From positions 2,170,001 to 2,234,000 of the forward strand of contig SWDT01000001.1 of the NCBI GenBank assembly GCA_009193035.1: 64,000 nucleotides of DNA, in the 5' to 3' direction. Source of the stretch: Halicephalobus mephisto. Taxonomy: Eukaryota; Nematoda; Chromadorea; Rhabditida; Panagrolaimidae. Below are positions 10,402 to 23,300 of the stretch, piece by piece. The first letter of the stretch is position 1. Each line of letters opens with the position of its first letter. The position numbers and the translations under genes were made by a program. Below the pieces are notes generated by a model. It made no database searches. It worked only from the letters and a program-made list of their open reading frames with translations, and was not told the DNA's origin.

Positions 10402-13358
10402 TCATCTAGAGAATTCCCGTTGAATGTGATGGAAGAACTCGATCAAGCTGTGGCTCTTTTCAGTTCTGTCCTCAATCAGTCGAGTAGTGAATAAATGTCT
10501 TCTATGGCTGTCTTCTCTGGAAAGGATAACAGTTGATCAGTAAATCAATGGTAAAACGTACCGAATTGTAACAACAGGAGCAAAATAACCAGCACGAGCA
10601 CTTTGAAGACTACGAATAACCGTAAGGAGGGCTTCACTGTAAGGATTCTCTCGTTGTTGAATCGTTAACTGAAATGCTCCATTAGGAATTGATGGTCGGC
10701 AAAAGCAACAAACCTCTTCGTCAATGTGGCCAAACCCATTGACCCCAAAACAATACTCAATTAATTGAGGATTCGTCCTTACAGTGACGTACAAGTAAAC
10801 AAAATTACCCGTGTCCAGCAGATACATTCCTCCTTGACTCACGCTTTCATAGGACAATGGGAGTCGTGTAGGAAGATCCTTGCTTCCAGGAGTTAACTCA
10901 TGGACAGGGTATAACGAGGGATAAAGCTCCAAGGTTATTGCCTCGATGGGGGCATTTCTGAAGAACAACATCATTGCTACTTGTTCGTCAGTGGTAATTC
11001 CAGTAGATGAATTGGCAGCGAAGGTCCGGTGCTTCAGGAGTCCTAATACGTATTTGGCAAAGTGTTTGAGCTGCATTGCTTCCTGAGAATACACCCAACC
11101 AGATTGTAGACGCTGGATCTTGTTGTAGCTGCCAAAGGCATCGACAGCTGCATTAATGATCCCTTCGCGAGAATCTGCCAAATCACCGCCACTCATAGGT
11201 CTTTCACTAGCTGCAAAGAGTCAAGTCAACGCATTCTAGCAAACTTAAAGATCATACCCATTTTCGACAGCAATGCAGCGGATGCTTGAAGATCGAAGCT
11301 ATCATATATCTGTCGAAGATCATTCACGATCGGTAAGCACATAGTGTGAACCCTGATTCGACGATCTCCTCGACTAGAAGTATAGAGGAGAGCTGCCTGG
11401 AAGCAAACAGCCTGTTGTCCTGCCAGACTTTCTTCCACTTGTATTTGAACTCCGAGAGCAGCATCGGGACTCACGGTAGGGAGTGCCAGTAGATCTGTTG
11501 ATCGAACAAAGAAGTTTCCGTAGAATGTGTGGAGGGAGACTCCACGAGAACAGCGAATTCGTAATACAGCTTCAAAACCTATCTTTCTTGTAAGGTAACG
11601 GTTGAAGAACTTTTCAAATCGTTTGACTTGCGGAATATTCCGAAGAGCATGGAAATTAGGAAAATGATAAACCGTTCCGCCGCTAACCTTTGACATTTCA
11701 GCTGGAACAAATGTCATTAATTAACGTCATGTGGTAAAAACAAACCTAAAGTAGCTAGATCAATGGTAGCATTCCTTCCAAAAGCAAACAGATCATATGA
11801 AACTTGTTTTCCGACGGATTCCAGTGCCAGTCGTTTGTAGAAATCAGTCGCTGGACCGAAGTTTTGGGTTTTGCTATCCTTAGTTTCACGATTCTTCAAG
11901 GCACCAGCTCCAAGATTTGGCAATTTCGCTTGCATCACAGTTATTCGTCCACCGACTTCATTTATCAGTGAGAAAGCCATTTGTAAAGCTGATCCCAGGC
12001 AATTTGAATCCTCAGTCGTGCCTTCTTCAAATAACCCAGGTAAGGATTGAACGAACGATTCAACAGACTTCCTGAAAGCCTTCAGCTTGACAACGAGCCC
12101 GCTGTGGACAGGAATAAACGGATCATCGACTTCTGGAGAAATCATATGCCTTGGCTTATCTTCTCCTTCAAGGAATTGAAACCAGTGCATTACTGAGTCC
12201 ACACACATGAATCCTATGAGTGTTTGATCTCCACCAGGCAGTAAATCCAACGATATAAGAAACTGTTCGGCAAAAATATGCAGGTATCCACTCTCAATGG
12301 CTGTCTTGGACACATCAAGCACGAAGAAATAGCAGGCAGGTTGGGGTGGTCGAAGCATGTAATCAGAAGTAGCGATGAACTCAACCGTATTATATTGAAT
12401 CTCGGGCCTAGAAGTAGGATCAGCATATTGTTCCTTGTTGGGGTCGTAATAGAAATCATCGGGGACTGAAAATCAACGACTCTCAAATACAATTACAATG
12501 GAAACTCACTGTCATTTGAGCGATAGCATATATTGCAACGCCAATGACGACTATCAGGCAAATAAATATATGGGTTGATGTAAGCTCGACAATAACGACA
12601 CCGAACAATCGTTGCTTTTATCACATGCAGGTTCTTTTGATCCCGAAATGGGTGTAATGTTAATCCAAGAGGTAATCTGCACTCTTTCATTAAGTTCGGG
12701 GTTTCAGGAATCGCGGCAACAGTACATCGGAAGATTCTGAACCGATATTGGAAACAAAAACATCAATACGAAAAACTTACTCCGGATTATTAGGGAGCCA
12801 TGAATTGCAAACACCTGCAGGCAGCCCTGGAGTTTCATTCCGAGCACTGTTCGAATTAGCGTATTGATATGAATTTCCTTGTGAATGGTTTAGTCGTTGG
12901 ATGTTATTAACTGGTTGCGGAACAGAATTCTGTTGCTGTGGAATATGTCCTGGTTGATAACTCTGCGTTTGAGGAGCGGAATTCTGCTGTTGGGGAGCAC
13001 GTCCTGGTTGATAACTTTGGGTTTGGGGAACGGAATTCGGCTGTTGTGCAGCACGTTCTTGTTGGTAATTTTGCATCTGAGGGACGGAATTCGGTTGTTG
13101 TGGAATGTAATTCTGCGGTGCTTGCTTTACTTGTTGTTGGGGAACGAACATTTGTTGTTGTTGAGGAACAAAATTCTGCTGCTGCGGTAATTGCTTTGTC
13201 TGTTGATGGTTCTGCTGTTGAGGGGCATATCCCTGTTGTTGTGGTGCTGGTGGTTGAGGAGAATTTGAATATTGCGACGATCCATAGTGGATCTGATTAT
13301 GCATTCCCTGTTGTTGAAATCCATAATTCGGCTGATATTGTGGATAACCGTTATTCAT
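10402..13358 (-). CDS. sec-24: Sec24, COPII coat cargo-binding subunit
   Basis: Sec24 partners Sec23 in the inner COPII coat and selects cargo at ER exit sites. Six exons: 13358-12781, 12736-12510, 12465-11746, 11701-11258, 11210-10562 and 10516-10402. All introns are 44-47 nt, and the model encodes 910 residues, within the usual Sec24 range. Residues 1-190 are Gln/Pro/Asn-rich and disordered. A zinc finger follows with CRYC (C239, C242) and CNIC (C260, C263). The trunk begins with MLRPPQPACYFFVLDVS. The beta-sandwich and helical regions follow, and the gelsolin-like C-terminus keeps the conserved LIEDRTEKS. The start was chosen at MNNGYP because an in-frame TTTCAG acceptor lies 14 nt upstream, so the longer open frame 5' of it is a UTR intron or trans-splice region. 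The gene is divergent from ccr-4. Which paralogue type it is cannot be settled by eye. Confidence 0.95.
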
Positions 13359-13858
13359 GTCGCCAACCAGACCTGAAACAAGTTTATAAAAATCAATCAA
13401 ATCACGAATGACGGAGAGATGAAGCGCATAGATATATGAAATAGGGATGGATACCGACTGAAAACTGCGAGAATGAATGCGCAAACGTTGGTTTGCTATA
13501 CGTTTCTTTGGCAAAACGTTCACAGTAGCAAACGAAGTTTCCCCTTTTGCCGTCTGCACGATTGTCCAATCTGTCTTTTTGAATTACCGGAGAAGCTGAC
13601 TTTTGTTTCGTGATTTTACTGTCTTTAGCGTGTTGTGATGGAACTTGTATTAATTGACAAGTATTGAGCGATGGGAAGTAGAAAGAACGAAGACAATAAT
13701 GATTTTTCGGAAATTTCTGTTGGAAAAGAGTTGATTACGCTCATTTTTACGAATAGTTTCATATTTATCTTAGACGTTAACTGAGTTTCTAAATTCACAA
13801 TGTGCGTCGGGTTCGTGGATAGAACAACATTGTATATAATTTGGTTTCAGTATTAGTC
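13359..13858. promoter_or_regulatory. Shared divergent promoter region, sec-24 / ccr-4
   Basis: The 500 bp between the two start codons must hold both 5' UTRs and both promoters. Splice acceptors sit just before each ATG: TTTCAG ending near 13373 on the minus strand and at 13850 on the plus strand. No TATA box was recognised in the right place. Confidence 0.5.
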
Positions 13859-15931
13859 ATGGAGCCCTATATGTCAGATTCTCTCTACTCAAAGTCCCCT
13901 CCGTATTCGACGATCAAAAGCCCTGCTTTCGACGAAATACTGAATGATTTATCAATGAAAATGGTGACTGTGCCGTCGTTGGCATCTGCAGATTCTCCGT
14001 TGGGATTCGAGAACAGTTCCCCGACAACTTCGAATTCCCTAGGAACCAGCATCTCTTCCCCTGTGATCCCTCCTTATGGGAACTACCACATTTCTACGGG
14101 TTACAATTTGTCTCCGGGTAACAACCATTGTCTTGAACAGGTTTATTCCAAGTCTTCCCCCATATGGAGCCGGCAAGAACAAGATGAGGAGAATGACCAT
14201 GTGTCTGCCTTCGAAGTCCCGAGTATTGCTGAATATGGACCAGTTCCTCCCGGCGGCAAATGGAGCAAGTTCCGGGTTGGAGGTTGGTTTCTGTTCCAGG
14301 CAATGGTTGGTCTAATTTGTTAATTTAGGAAGGGTATCCGGCTTCCCACTTACCCTCCCAGTGTCGCTCACCATGCTTTCGTTGTCGAACAATGAAATTA
14401 CTGTTATTCCTGATAGTGTCGCAAATATGAAGCACCTCACCTTTTTGAATTTCTCGAATAACTTGCTCAAGAATCTTCCCAAGGCCCTCGGAGAATTGAT
14501 CAATCTTGAAACTTTGATTCTCACGAACAACTTGATCGAATCTGTCCCTTATGATCACTGCAAACTAGCTTCACTGGTGACTTACGGTAGGACTATAGTG
14601 GTTATATAACGCACAATTTGTTCATCTTAGATCTAACTGGAAATCCTTTGAATCCACAGATGAGTAAATTTTACCAAGGTCCAGAGTGCACTGCCAGCTT
14701 TATTTCGAAATTAGCGGCTCTATTTGTTCCTGAGACTCCGCCATGTCCCGCTCAACGCCACTGGTGTTTCAATAAGGAGAATACGATTCCAGGGGTTCCT
14801 GTCTTTGATGTCATGAGTTATAATATCCTGTTCGAATGCTATGCTACTTCTCGCCAGTACCCGTACTGTCCTACTTATGCATTAGGGTGGAATTACCGTC
14901 TAGGAAAGATCCTCGATACCATTGCTGAGCAATCTCCCCAGATCTTAGCACTTCAGGAAGTAGGCTTTAGTGTTTTTCACAAGATTCTTCTGCCAATGTT
15001 CGAAAAACAAGGATATAGCGGACTGTTTGTTCCAAAGAGTCGTTATCGTTCTGGCTCCACTACTGGTATCGATGGATCCGCTCTCTTTTGGAAGACAGAT
15101 CGGTTCGTTACTTTTAAGTATATAATAACTACTTCCGTTGCTTTCAGTTTCACTTATGTTCAGCACGAAATCGTCGAGTTTGCTAATGCTAGTGCTGAGA
15201 ATGCCATTGGAGAATGTAAGGAGAAGATGTTGAATCGGGTGATGCCCCACGATAATGTCGCCCTCATCGTTGTTCTCCAACCGACCCAGGAATTGCTGGA
15301 CGGCGGAGAGGTCAAGTGCAATAAGATGCTCCCTATTGTTGCCTGTTCTACTCACATGTTCTGGAACCCTGACTTCTGTGATGTGAAATTAATTCAAACC
15401 ATGATTTTACTGAAGAGTATCACCAAGATAGCTAAAAGCGTTGCTGGAAAAGACGGAACCACCGACGATGTCCCGATTCTGATTATGGGTGACTTCAACT
15501 CCCTTCCTGATTCCGGCGTATATCAATATCTCAGCCGTGGTCATATAGAACGTACGCACAAGGAATTCAAGGAATTTGTTTTCTCCGATTTGAGTCACCT
15601 CTGTGATGACAACGACCCTAACGCTTACTTCTACAAGCATTCCTTGCATCTCAAGTCCTGTATCGACTCTTCCAAACTTCTGTTCACCAACCACACTTCG
15701 TCGTTCACTGGAATGATCGATTACATCTTCGTCAACTCCAAGGTCCTCTGCAACATGGGGTACTTGCACTTTGACACTGACTGGGTCCACACCAACAACA
15801 TCGTCGGATTCCCGAACGAACACATTCCTTCTGACCACATTCCAATTGCTGCTCGACTCGGTGTCATCGACCGTGATTCCAAGAATTTAGTTGAGAATAT
15901 CCTTAAAAAAGCTATTTCGAAAAATTCTTAA
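13859..15931 (+). CDS. ccr-4: CCR4/CNOT6-type deadenylase (CCR4-NOT complex)
   Basis: Exonuclease that shortens mRNA poly(A) tails as part of the cytoplasmic CCR4-NOT complex. Exons 13859-14282, 14329-14586, 14631-15102 and 15148-15931, 645 residues. A Ser/Pro-rich N-terminus of about 130 residues precedes leucine-rich repeats (about 140-235, for example LTFLNFSNNLLKNLP), which in this family dock onto CAF1/POP2. The endonuclease-exonuclease-phosphatase domain follows, with LQEVGF (E337), GDFNSLPDSG (D500) and SDH (H615), so the catalytic residues are present. The last intron (15103-15147, 45 nt) has no stop and keeps the frame, so a naive reading adds 15 false residues. Removing it restores the family sequence WKTDRFTYVQHEIVEF. 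The start lies 8 nt after a TTTCAG acceptor. Confidence 0.95.
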
Positions 15932-16274
15932 CCCTTATCAATGAATTTACGGGTTTTTTGTTATATGCAATTATAGAAACAGATCTCTTCCGGTTTGAAT
16001 TTTCTCTGTTGTTGATAAAACTCGGAATTAATTAAGCTAAATTTCCTACAGCAAAACATCCAAAAAGGACGTATTTTGAAGTCTTTCCATTTGTGGCATC
16101 TGATTTAATTCTTTCTTGACGTAAAGCAAGGATAATCCCCAGGCATCGGCTCTGTTAGGCCTAGTCAGTCCCAAATATCAAGCCCATTACCCCATGTCCG
16201 TCCTTCCCGAGGCGGTTTTGTAGTTGACTTCTCTGGTTTCCTTTAAAGCAGCGATAAAACCTGACTTCAAACTC
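15932..16274. other. Intergenic, ccr-4 3' region and promoter of next gene
   Basis: AT-rich, with no gene seen. An acceptor-like TTTCCTTTAAAG lies about 25 nt before the next start. Confidence 0.4.
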
Positions 16275-16740
16275 ATGGTCTTAGAAATTTCGATTTCTAC
16301 AACTATTTTTATTACTGTAGGCTGTGTTGTTACAATTCTCGTCATAACTATGTACATACTTATTGAGAAATTGAAATCTATCAAGAGAAAGAGATCCGTT
16401 AACTACCAATCCACGTAAGTCTTTGAGTTCGCACTGTAAAAAATCTAAGGTCTTCAGAGACAACATTATAAGTATCTCTGGAATCAGCCAACAGATGAAC
16501 ACGCAGAATACCGGAAATGTCGCGAATTTCGCCCAACCTGCAGGGTCCGTTACTCCGCCTAAGCCTGCAAGATCTTTCAGCGGTCAGTTTTGTGCTAAAA
16601 AGGTTTCGCCGGCTTCTCGGAAACTAGCAAAGATCAATTCTCAAATAATCTTGTTCAACGGACAACCACATATCCTTACGGAACAGCTTCATCGGAGACT
16701 CTCCCGAGCTGAAATTTTCGATTGCAAACCTTCCAACTAA
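16275..16740 (+). CDS. Small single-pass membrane protein, unknown family
   Basis: Not recognised. Two exons, 16275-16414 and 16458-16740, with a 43-nt intron bearing a good GTAAGT donor and CTTCAG acceptor. The product is 140 residues. One hydrophobic helix (about residues 8-30, ISTTIFITVGCVVTILVITM) lies almost at the N-terminus and is followed by a strongly basic stretch (KSIKRKR), so the long C-terminal part is probably cytosolic. That part is Pro/Ser/Lys-rich with little predicted fold and ends in a Leu/Arg-rich segment (QLHRRLSRAE). An AATAAA polyadenylation word lies near 16920. It is supported as a gene by the clean intron and the continuous frame. The function is unknown. Confidence 0.65.
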
Positions 16741-17918
16741 CCTTCTGGGTATTTCAGACCGGTCAAGTCACGTCGAACGTCATCACTGTAATTTGCGTTT
16801 ATCCTTGGGATTAGAAACACCTCCAACATGTCCTGTATTTCCTATCAGTAAATAAGTGATCATTCATGCTTTATCAATACAAAAACCAGAAAATACTAAG
16901 TTTAAGTTATTTGCGGTGCAATAAAAATAAAATATTTATGATTATCTGAACAAGTGGACTTTAATATCGATGGAAACCAAAAATACTGTTAGATAAGTTG
17001 GAATGTCTGGATTTAAATTCTTCAGACGTAATAATAATTTGGATTCTATTTTCATCCAGACGTAAAAGCTATAATCCATAATTTGTTTCACACAAATAGC
17101 ACTCATCCGGTATTTAGATGATTGCGAAAGACAGCTGATCCCTCATAGATATTTCACGTCATCAATAACACGATGAATTTTTAATGCCACAATCCAGTCT
17201 GAAATCAACATTCCAAAGCTACGTCATAGAATTTGCAGTCCGGATATTGTATCATTCAAATTGCACTCAACCTCATTCCTTGTTTTTTTCAGTTTTAAAC
17301 ATTCTTCCATGAAAAATGCTTTTATTTAACGAAACAGTTTATGAATAACTGCACCAAATTACTAAAAGAAAATTTTAATTCTGGAAAAATCTAAGCTATC
17401 GATGGCTTTAGTTTCTATTCGTCTTTTCTGAATTTCACAAAATACTCACTTTAATCTTGTGGAAGTGTCTTGCTTTAAATAAACTCACGATGCAGATTTT
17501 CTGTATACATAAATATTAAATCAAAATCCTCTTGTTGAGATAAAACGGGATACGAAAGAAAATCCCTAAGATCACAATTTTCACGCAACTGAGGTGCTGG
17601 AAACGACTTATCCGGCTCAAACAAAAGAGAAATGATCTAAAAGTTTTCATTTCAAGACCCAGCCTAAACAATTCTAGAAAAATATTTTGATTCCTCAGAT
17701 AAGCAACGTTGTCACAACCTATTTCGTTATTTCTGTACAATTAGGGTCTTCCTATGGGATGAATGCCATCTTCTAGATACGGATTTTGATTTGTGATGTT
17801 CTATCAACCTTGGAATTTTTGAATATTCATTCAAGATAAATCTTCAAATGTTTCTAACTTTTATTCAACATTGAATTTATAAATACAAATCTGATTAGTA
17901 AGTTTTAACTAATTCTGG
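16741..17918. other. Intergenic between convergent genes
   Basis: AT-rich 3' regions of the small membrane protein gene and of the ABC transporter gene. No supported gene. The open frame at 17516-17740 looks like chance. Confidence 0.45.
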
Positions 17919-20383
17919 TTATCCAACAGTCACGGGTTCACTGGAATCACTATTACTACCGTTCTCTTCATCCAATGCCTTGCAGAGCTCTTTCAGTCTC
18001 TGTTTCAGTATGGGGACTTCTCTGAGTTTCCGTTCGACTTCTTCCTTTTCATCTGCAAATGAAAGCCGCTGATTGACGGAATTATCCATGAGAGTAAATT
18101 TGTAGCTTCCTTCTCCATCGTATTTGAGCAAGTGGGTATGGAATTTCCTGAAATATCGAAAACTAATATGTTCATTATCTCCAGAGAAACTAACCATAAA
18201 GTGGGCCTATGAGTGACAGTTAGAAGAGTTATTCCTTGGTCCTTGATTGCTGAGTAGATTTTGTCTTCCACATCGATTGAGACGGCACTAGTGCATTCAT
18301 CGAGGAGGGCGTACTGGGGAGAATGATAGAAGACTCTGGCCAAGCCCATTCTTTGTTTTTCTCCTCCAGAAAGTACATCCATCCAGTCGTTCTGAACATC
18401 CCATCCCCCTTCTCTCTCAACAATGTGAACCAGATGGACAATTTTGAGGATTTGTAAAAGATCTGTGTCTGTGATTCCCTTTTCTCTCATCTGTTGGACA
18501 GTGTCAGGATAGATCACTTGATCTCTCAATGTTCCTAAGGTCATGTAAGGTCTCTGTGGAATATAATACATTTGCTTCTTTGGTGGAGCCTTCAGTCTTC
18601 CTCTGTAAACAGGCCACAGTCCACCAAGAATACGGAAAAGGGAGCTCTTTCCACAGCCGTTAGGACCCGTGATCAAGACATGCATGCCTGGTGTAATCTA
18701 AAAACAAAAATAATATTGTTTTGATTTCGTCTTTTTAGGACTTTTACCTTTATTGACATGTTTCTAACAACCACATCTCCATTTGGAGTCACGATGGGCA
18801 CGTTGATAAGCTCAATCTCCCCTGAGCTGAGTTCCTTTTTGCCTAAAAGTAACTTTGATGATAAAATACTAAAAATAACCTCACCATCAATAATAGAAGT
18901 GTCGAAACGTTCTCCATCTTCGAGGGATTCTGCAGCGTTAACAGTGGTTCTTTGGTAGACTCCTTTGTTGACATCGTCCATGACCTTGAACATGTTGTGG
19001 ACTCGAGAAGTGTATCCAGCTAACTCCGTTACTTCCTTGTACGAAGTCATTAGTCTTTCTGCTGCATCTGCTGATGAATATAGTAAGTTCTTGGCGGTAG
19101 CGAATCCTCTAGTTCTCTCACTAACACCTCCATCTGGTTCAGCATCTGGGAAATTTAACTTATTACCAGTAAAACTTTTCCAACACTTACCTAACCTGGC
19201 GTTGTTGGAGAAGAGGATGGGAATGGCAATCATAGTCATTCCTGTTCCTGACCAGACGTACTTCATCAAGAATTGCTCAATCATGATGTAGACGATCCTC
19301 TTGGTGTAGATCAGCTTTGTCTGGATGTTCAGGTTCTTGAAGGCTTTGGAGAGAAGGTTGTGCTCTGCTTCATGACCACCATAGAACGCAATTTCCTCAG
19401 CATTAGCGATGATTCTTGAGTGAAGATATCGTAGATGCCCTTTTCTATGAGCTTCTTCTGCAACCATATCCCCGAACCTGGGGGAGATTAACTTCAGAAT
19501 CTGTGCTGTTCCAGTGACGACGAAGGCAGCCATGATCATCGGGAATCCTATGGTTCCTCCGGCTTCTCTTGACTGGGCATAGTTAATCAGGGTCAGGCTA
19601 AATTTACGACGATTATCTTTAACTTGAGAGGGGAAGAACTCACGTAATTAAGGCAATGTCGAAGATTGGCTTTGTCAGATGGGAGTACAGATGAGCTACA
19701 GAAGAGCAAAACATGGTGATATCTTCTGTCAGACACTGGTCTGCATTTAGAAGACGACTATCCAAATTACTGACTTTGTAGTAGACTTGATTCTTGAAAT
19801 ACTCATTGTAGGCGAAGTTGGTCAGCCTCATCTTGAACGCCAGACCTAAGTAGCTTTCAAAGAACCTAATCATGGAATTGATAAAAGTGGCTGGAATTGC
19901 CACAAATAACCATTTGGACATCTGATAGACAAATTTCTGAATATCTCTTTGGACAATGGTCTTGACGATTCGACCTTCTAGAGCAGCAACATAGATAGAC
20001 AAAAATGTCCTGATCATCAAGATAACAGAATGAATGACTAAAGTAATTTTTGATTTTCGTAATTCGAAGGAAAATCTTACAAATTATACCGGCTTCTTTT
20101 GTGAATAATCCGGGGATCATAATTTTGAACAAAAACCGTAATTGAGAAAAGAACTTCCTGTTGATAACATGTTTTCCTTTTTCTTTGGATTTACGGACAG
20201 CTAAAGTTATAAAGAAAGTCGAATCTGGATAAATAGAAATGTTTTACCTGGATTATTCTGTCGGATTCTGGAGTAGATATTGAAAAGCACAATCAACCCT
20301 GCCGTGGACAAGACAGTATACTTGGCTCGACGTCGGAACTTGGGGTCGAAAGCCAGCATCAGAAGTTTGGATTGGACACTCAT
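17919..20383 (-). CDS. Peroxisomal ABC half-transporter, subfamily D (PMP70/ABCD3-like)
   Basis: ABCD half-transporters dimerise in the peroxisomal membrane and import fatty acyl substrates. Eight exons: 20383-20248, 20200-20081, 20037-19644, 19597-19191, 19145-18885, 18842-18748, 18697-18195 and 18147-17919, giving 714 residues, slightly longer than PMP70. The N-terminal six-helix domain includes the EAA-like [10 protein letters not shown]. The nucleotide-binding domain has Walker [10 protein letters not shown] (about 482-490), signature LSGGEKQ (580-586), Walker B ALLDE (601-605) and the switch His in THRPTLW. The C-terminus is an acidic coiled-coil-like tail. Introns at 19146-19190 (45 nt) and 18843-18884 (42 nt) are stop-free multiples of three and are easily mistaken for exon. 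Conserved residues and nematode context point to the pmp-1/pmp-2 group, but the exact orthologue is not resolved. The start follows a CTTACAG acceptor by 11 nt. Confidence 0.93.
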
Positions 20384-23300
20384 CTTGCCCAGAGCTGTAA
20401 GAAGAATGAAATAAGCTGTTGATCAATCACTAATTGTGTAATCGAAATGGGAAAACACGTTCTGATGAAAGGGACAAAATTGACCGCCCGCAAACCGGTT
20501 AACCTAGAGCCAGAGGGGCAACAAGGTACTGGCTTCCAGAAGTTGACTGAATGAACGCCAGACACAGTTTTTAGAGCCCAAGGGACGAAAGTACAAGCAT
20601 AGTCTGCAGGATGGATTGTGTGATAAGACTACGTTCAATGACTAGAATCGATTGCAAGGACCAATTGATCGATTATGGAGATTATGGATACTCAAGTGTC
20701 ATAATTCACAATCCTAATACTTTGAATGTGTATCTGGTCCGAACAAATTCCAAAGAGAATAAAGATGAGTTCAGAACATACTAATCTTTGAAAAACAACA
20801 GGAAGTTATTTCGACATTGATTTTTGTGGAACCTTAAACAACTATTGATAAAAAAACAAGCTCCGTCATGTTGAAGATAGAAAAGTTAAATGGAAAGCTA
20901 TGAAAACGGTTCATGTTGATGTTAGAATAAGAGAACATAACTGTTTGTCTCGAAGTTTCATTTAATCAATTATAATTTCGACATTTAAGAATATAAATTA
21001 GTACCAAAAATTTAAATTGCTTTTTATTTTGTAAACAAAAATATCGATGGCAGAATATCCAACTGATGGACGTTTTTTCATCTTTCTTGGACTATACGAT
21101 TATTTTTATGGGAATAAAGATAATTGAATTTCCCCTCCTCATCAACGTATCTATGAACTCAAAACAATAAATTCAACATAATTCACACATCAATCAAGGT
21201 GCAGAAATTTCGTCAATATAAGCTTCCTCTAAATGAACCATAAAGAGAACAATTAACCTATTTTACAATAACTAACTGAAAGATGTAGCAAATCCCTATC
21301 ATTAAAATTCTGTTGGCATTCACTACTCATATTAAATATCATTGAGTTTCATATCTGGCATTTTTAAAAGATTTATTTGAGAGCAAAAATAAACTTCATT
21401 ATTATTCATTCTAGATAAATTATATTTAAATATTTAAAAAAATATTGTTCATGATACTTTATTCATTTGATGGTTCAAATTCGAGCAATATAACTTCAAA
21501 TTGACGAGAAAAGATTAATTATTGTCAGTATGTAAATTAAAAGTATTGAAACAAACCTTTCCGACTGCATTATGAATGATTTATATTATGTTTTGGTTAC
21601 TCAACCATCTCATTTCCTTTTTGATTCATTGCCATATTCTTGGGCAAAGTCAATATTCATGACTTTGTCGATGAATATTTGCAAATTTCTAACCGTTTTG
21701 CATTCTCTTTTTGGATGCATGAAAAAGACTAGAGTCTGAAGATAATGAAGATGGATATACGATATCCAAAATTTTAGAAAACACTTGTGGTAAAAATCAA
21801 TACTGAAGAATTAGAAATTTCCAGAAGGTTAGAATCGGCCAATGATAGATTAATTATGAAAGAATTTAAAAAGTACATACAATTTAACATTCTGTTATGG
21901 ACATCTTTTTAACAATCAACAATAAGCAGTTATCTTAATTTTTGGTAAAGTGACTTTAAATCGAAATTTAAACTTGTCTAATTTGTTCTTGTTCTTAATA
22001 TTTTCATATATTGTTTCCCTACATATTTTTTCAATATCTAAAGCTTCACAATCTATATTGACTTTGTGATTTTACTCTTATATTACAGAGATCGAGAGTT
22101 TGAAGACGTCATATTGGACTTGGATAGAGCGCAGCTAGGGAGTTGAGTCCTTCGGAAAGTTTCTAGTTTAAATTCAAGGAAATTGAGTGCGTCTCCCGAT
22201 ATATCATTATTGGATGCAGATGCAATTTGCCACAGAGAAACGAAATATTGTACTCACCGGTGCTGCAGCCAATTCATTCCCAAATCCTGTAACCAGGTGT
22301 TCACCTTTGTCTTTTCTGTCCTATTCAGCCGGAGAATGAATCTAGGGTGTTTTTAATCTTGTTTCCAACGTTAAAATTGTAATGTAGTTAAGATAGCGAA
22401 TAAAATTCAAATTGATTTAATCGGTATTCTAAAAACTGAAAATATTCAACAATGTTGTTTGGGCGTTGGTTTCCGAAAAACAAAAGAATGTTGAACATTG
22501 TTGTAAAGTTTCCGTCTGCAAAAAATAAATTTCGACATATATTTCCTTAGAGACCGATAAGACGTGATTTTCCTACAGGAGGTGCATTATCTATCCAATA
22601 GAAGGATGTTTTGTTAGACAGTGTTCTACCGCCAGATTACCTGTTTTATAAAAATGTGAGTAATGATGAGATCGTACCTGCAGTTTTTTCGGATCAACAG
22701 GATTATGTTGAGCAGGAGCAGAGCTGTCAATTTTAAATTAATTCGAATCCAAAAACCGAACGGTTTGAGTTTCGAAATCGGGGAAGTTTGCTTTTCTAAA
22801 CATGTATTAAGACAATGCGTGTGACTCACTGGTGGAACTCCCACCACGAAAGATTGCAAGACAGTAAGTTCTCATCAGCAATGGAGAACTGGCGCTAAAA
22901 TTATTACTTTTTTGCGTCGTGTTGTTTTATCTATTTTTATAATTTTCTGACGTCAATCTTTTCTGATTTTAAGAAATTTATGTAAATCGGGTGATTCGAA
23001 GATTTTAAAAAATCAATAGGTCTGAAGAACCTCATTGTATCCTATTCAATCGCGCCATAATTTAATATAGTTATTTCTTAAGATTTTTCATATGCAAGCG
23101 AAAACACCGATTGTAATTTCCTGGAAATTCCCTAACCTTCCGAGATTGTTATTTTCATCGTGGTTTGATCGTTTTTATCGTTTTACAACGAAATCGACAA
23201 TTTTCCAGACAGGTTAAAGCAGAACTCTTTGATTCCATCATGTTTGTTCAAGGAAGAGGCCAATTTTATTTTTCCAGCGTTTTGTTATTCCATTTCATCC

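Noticed and set aside
12897..13411. Plus-strand frames across the sec-24 N-terminus
   Set aside because: Shadows of the Gln-rich repeats of sec-24 on the other strand.
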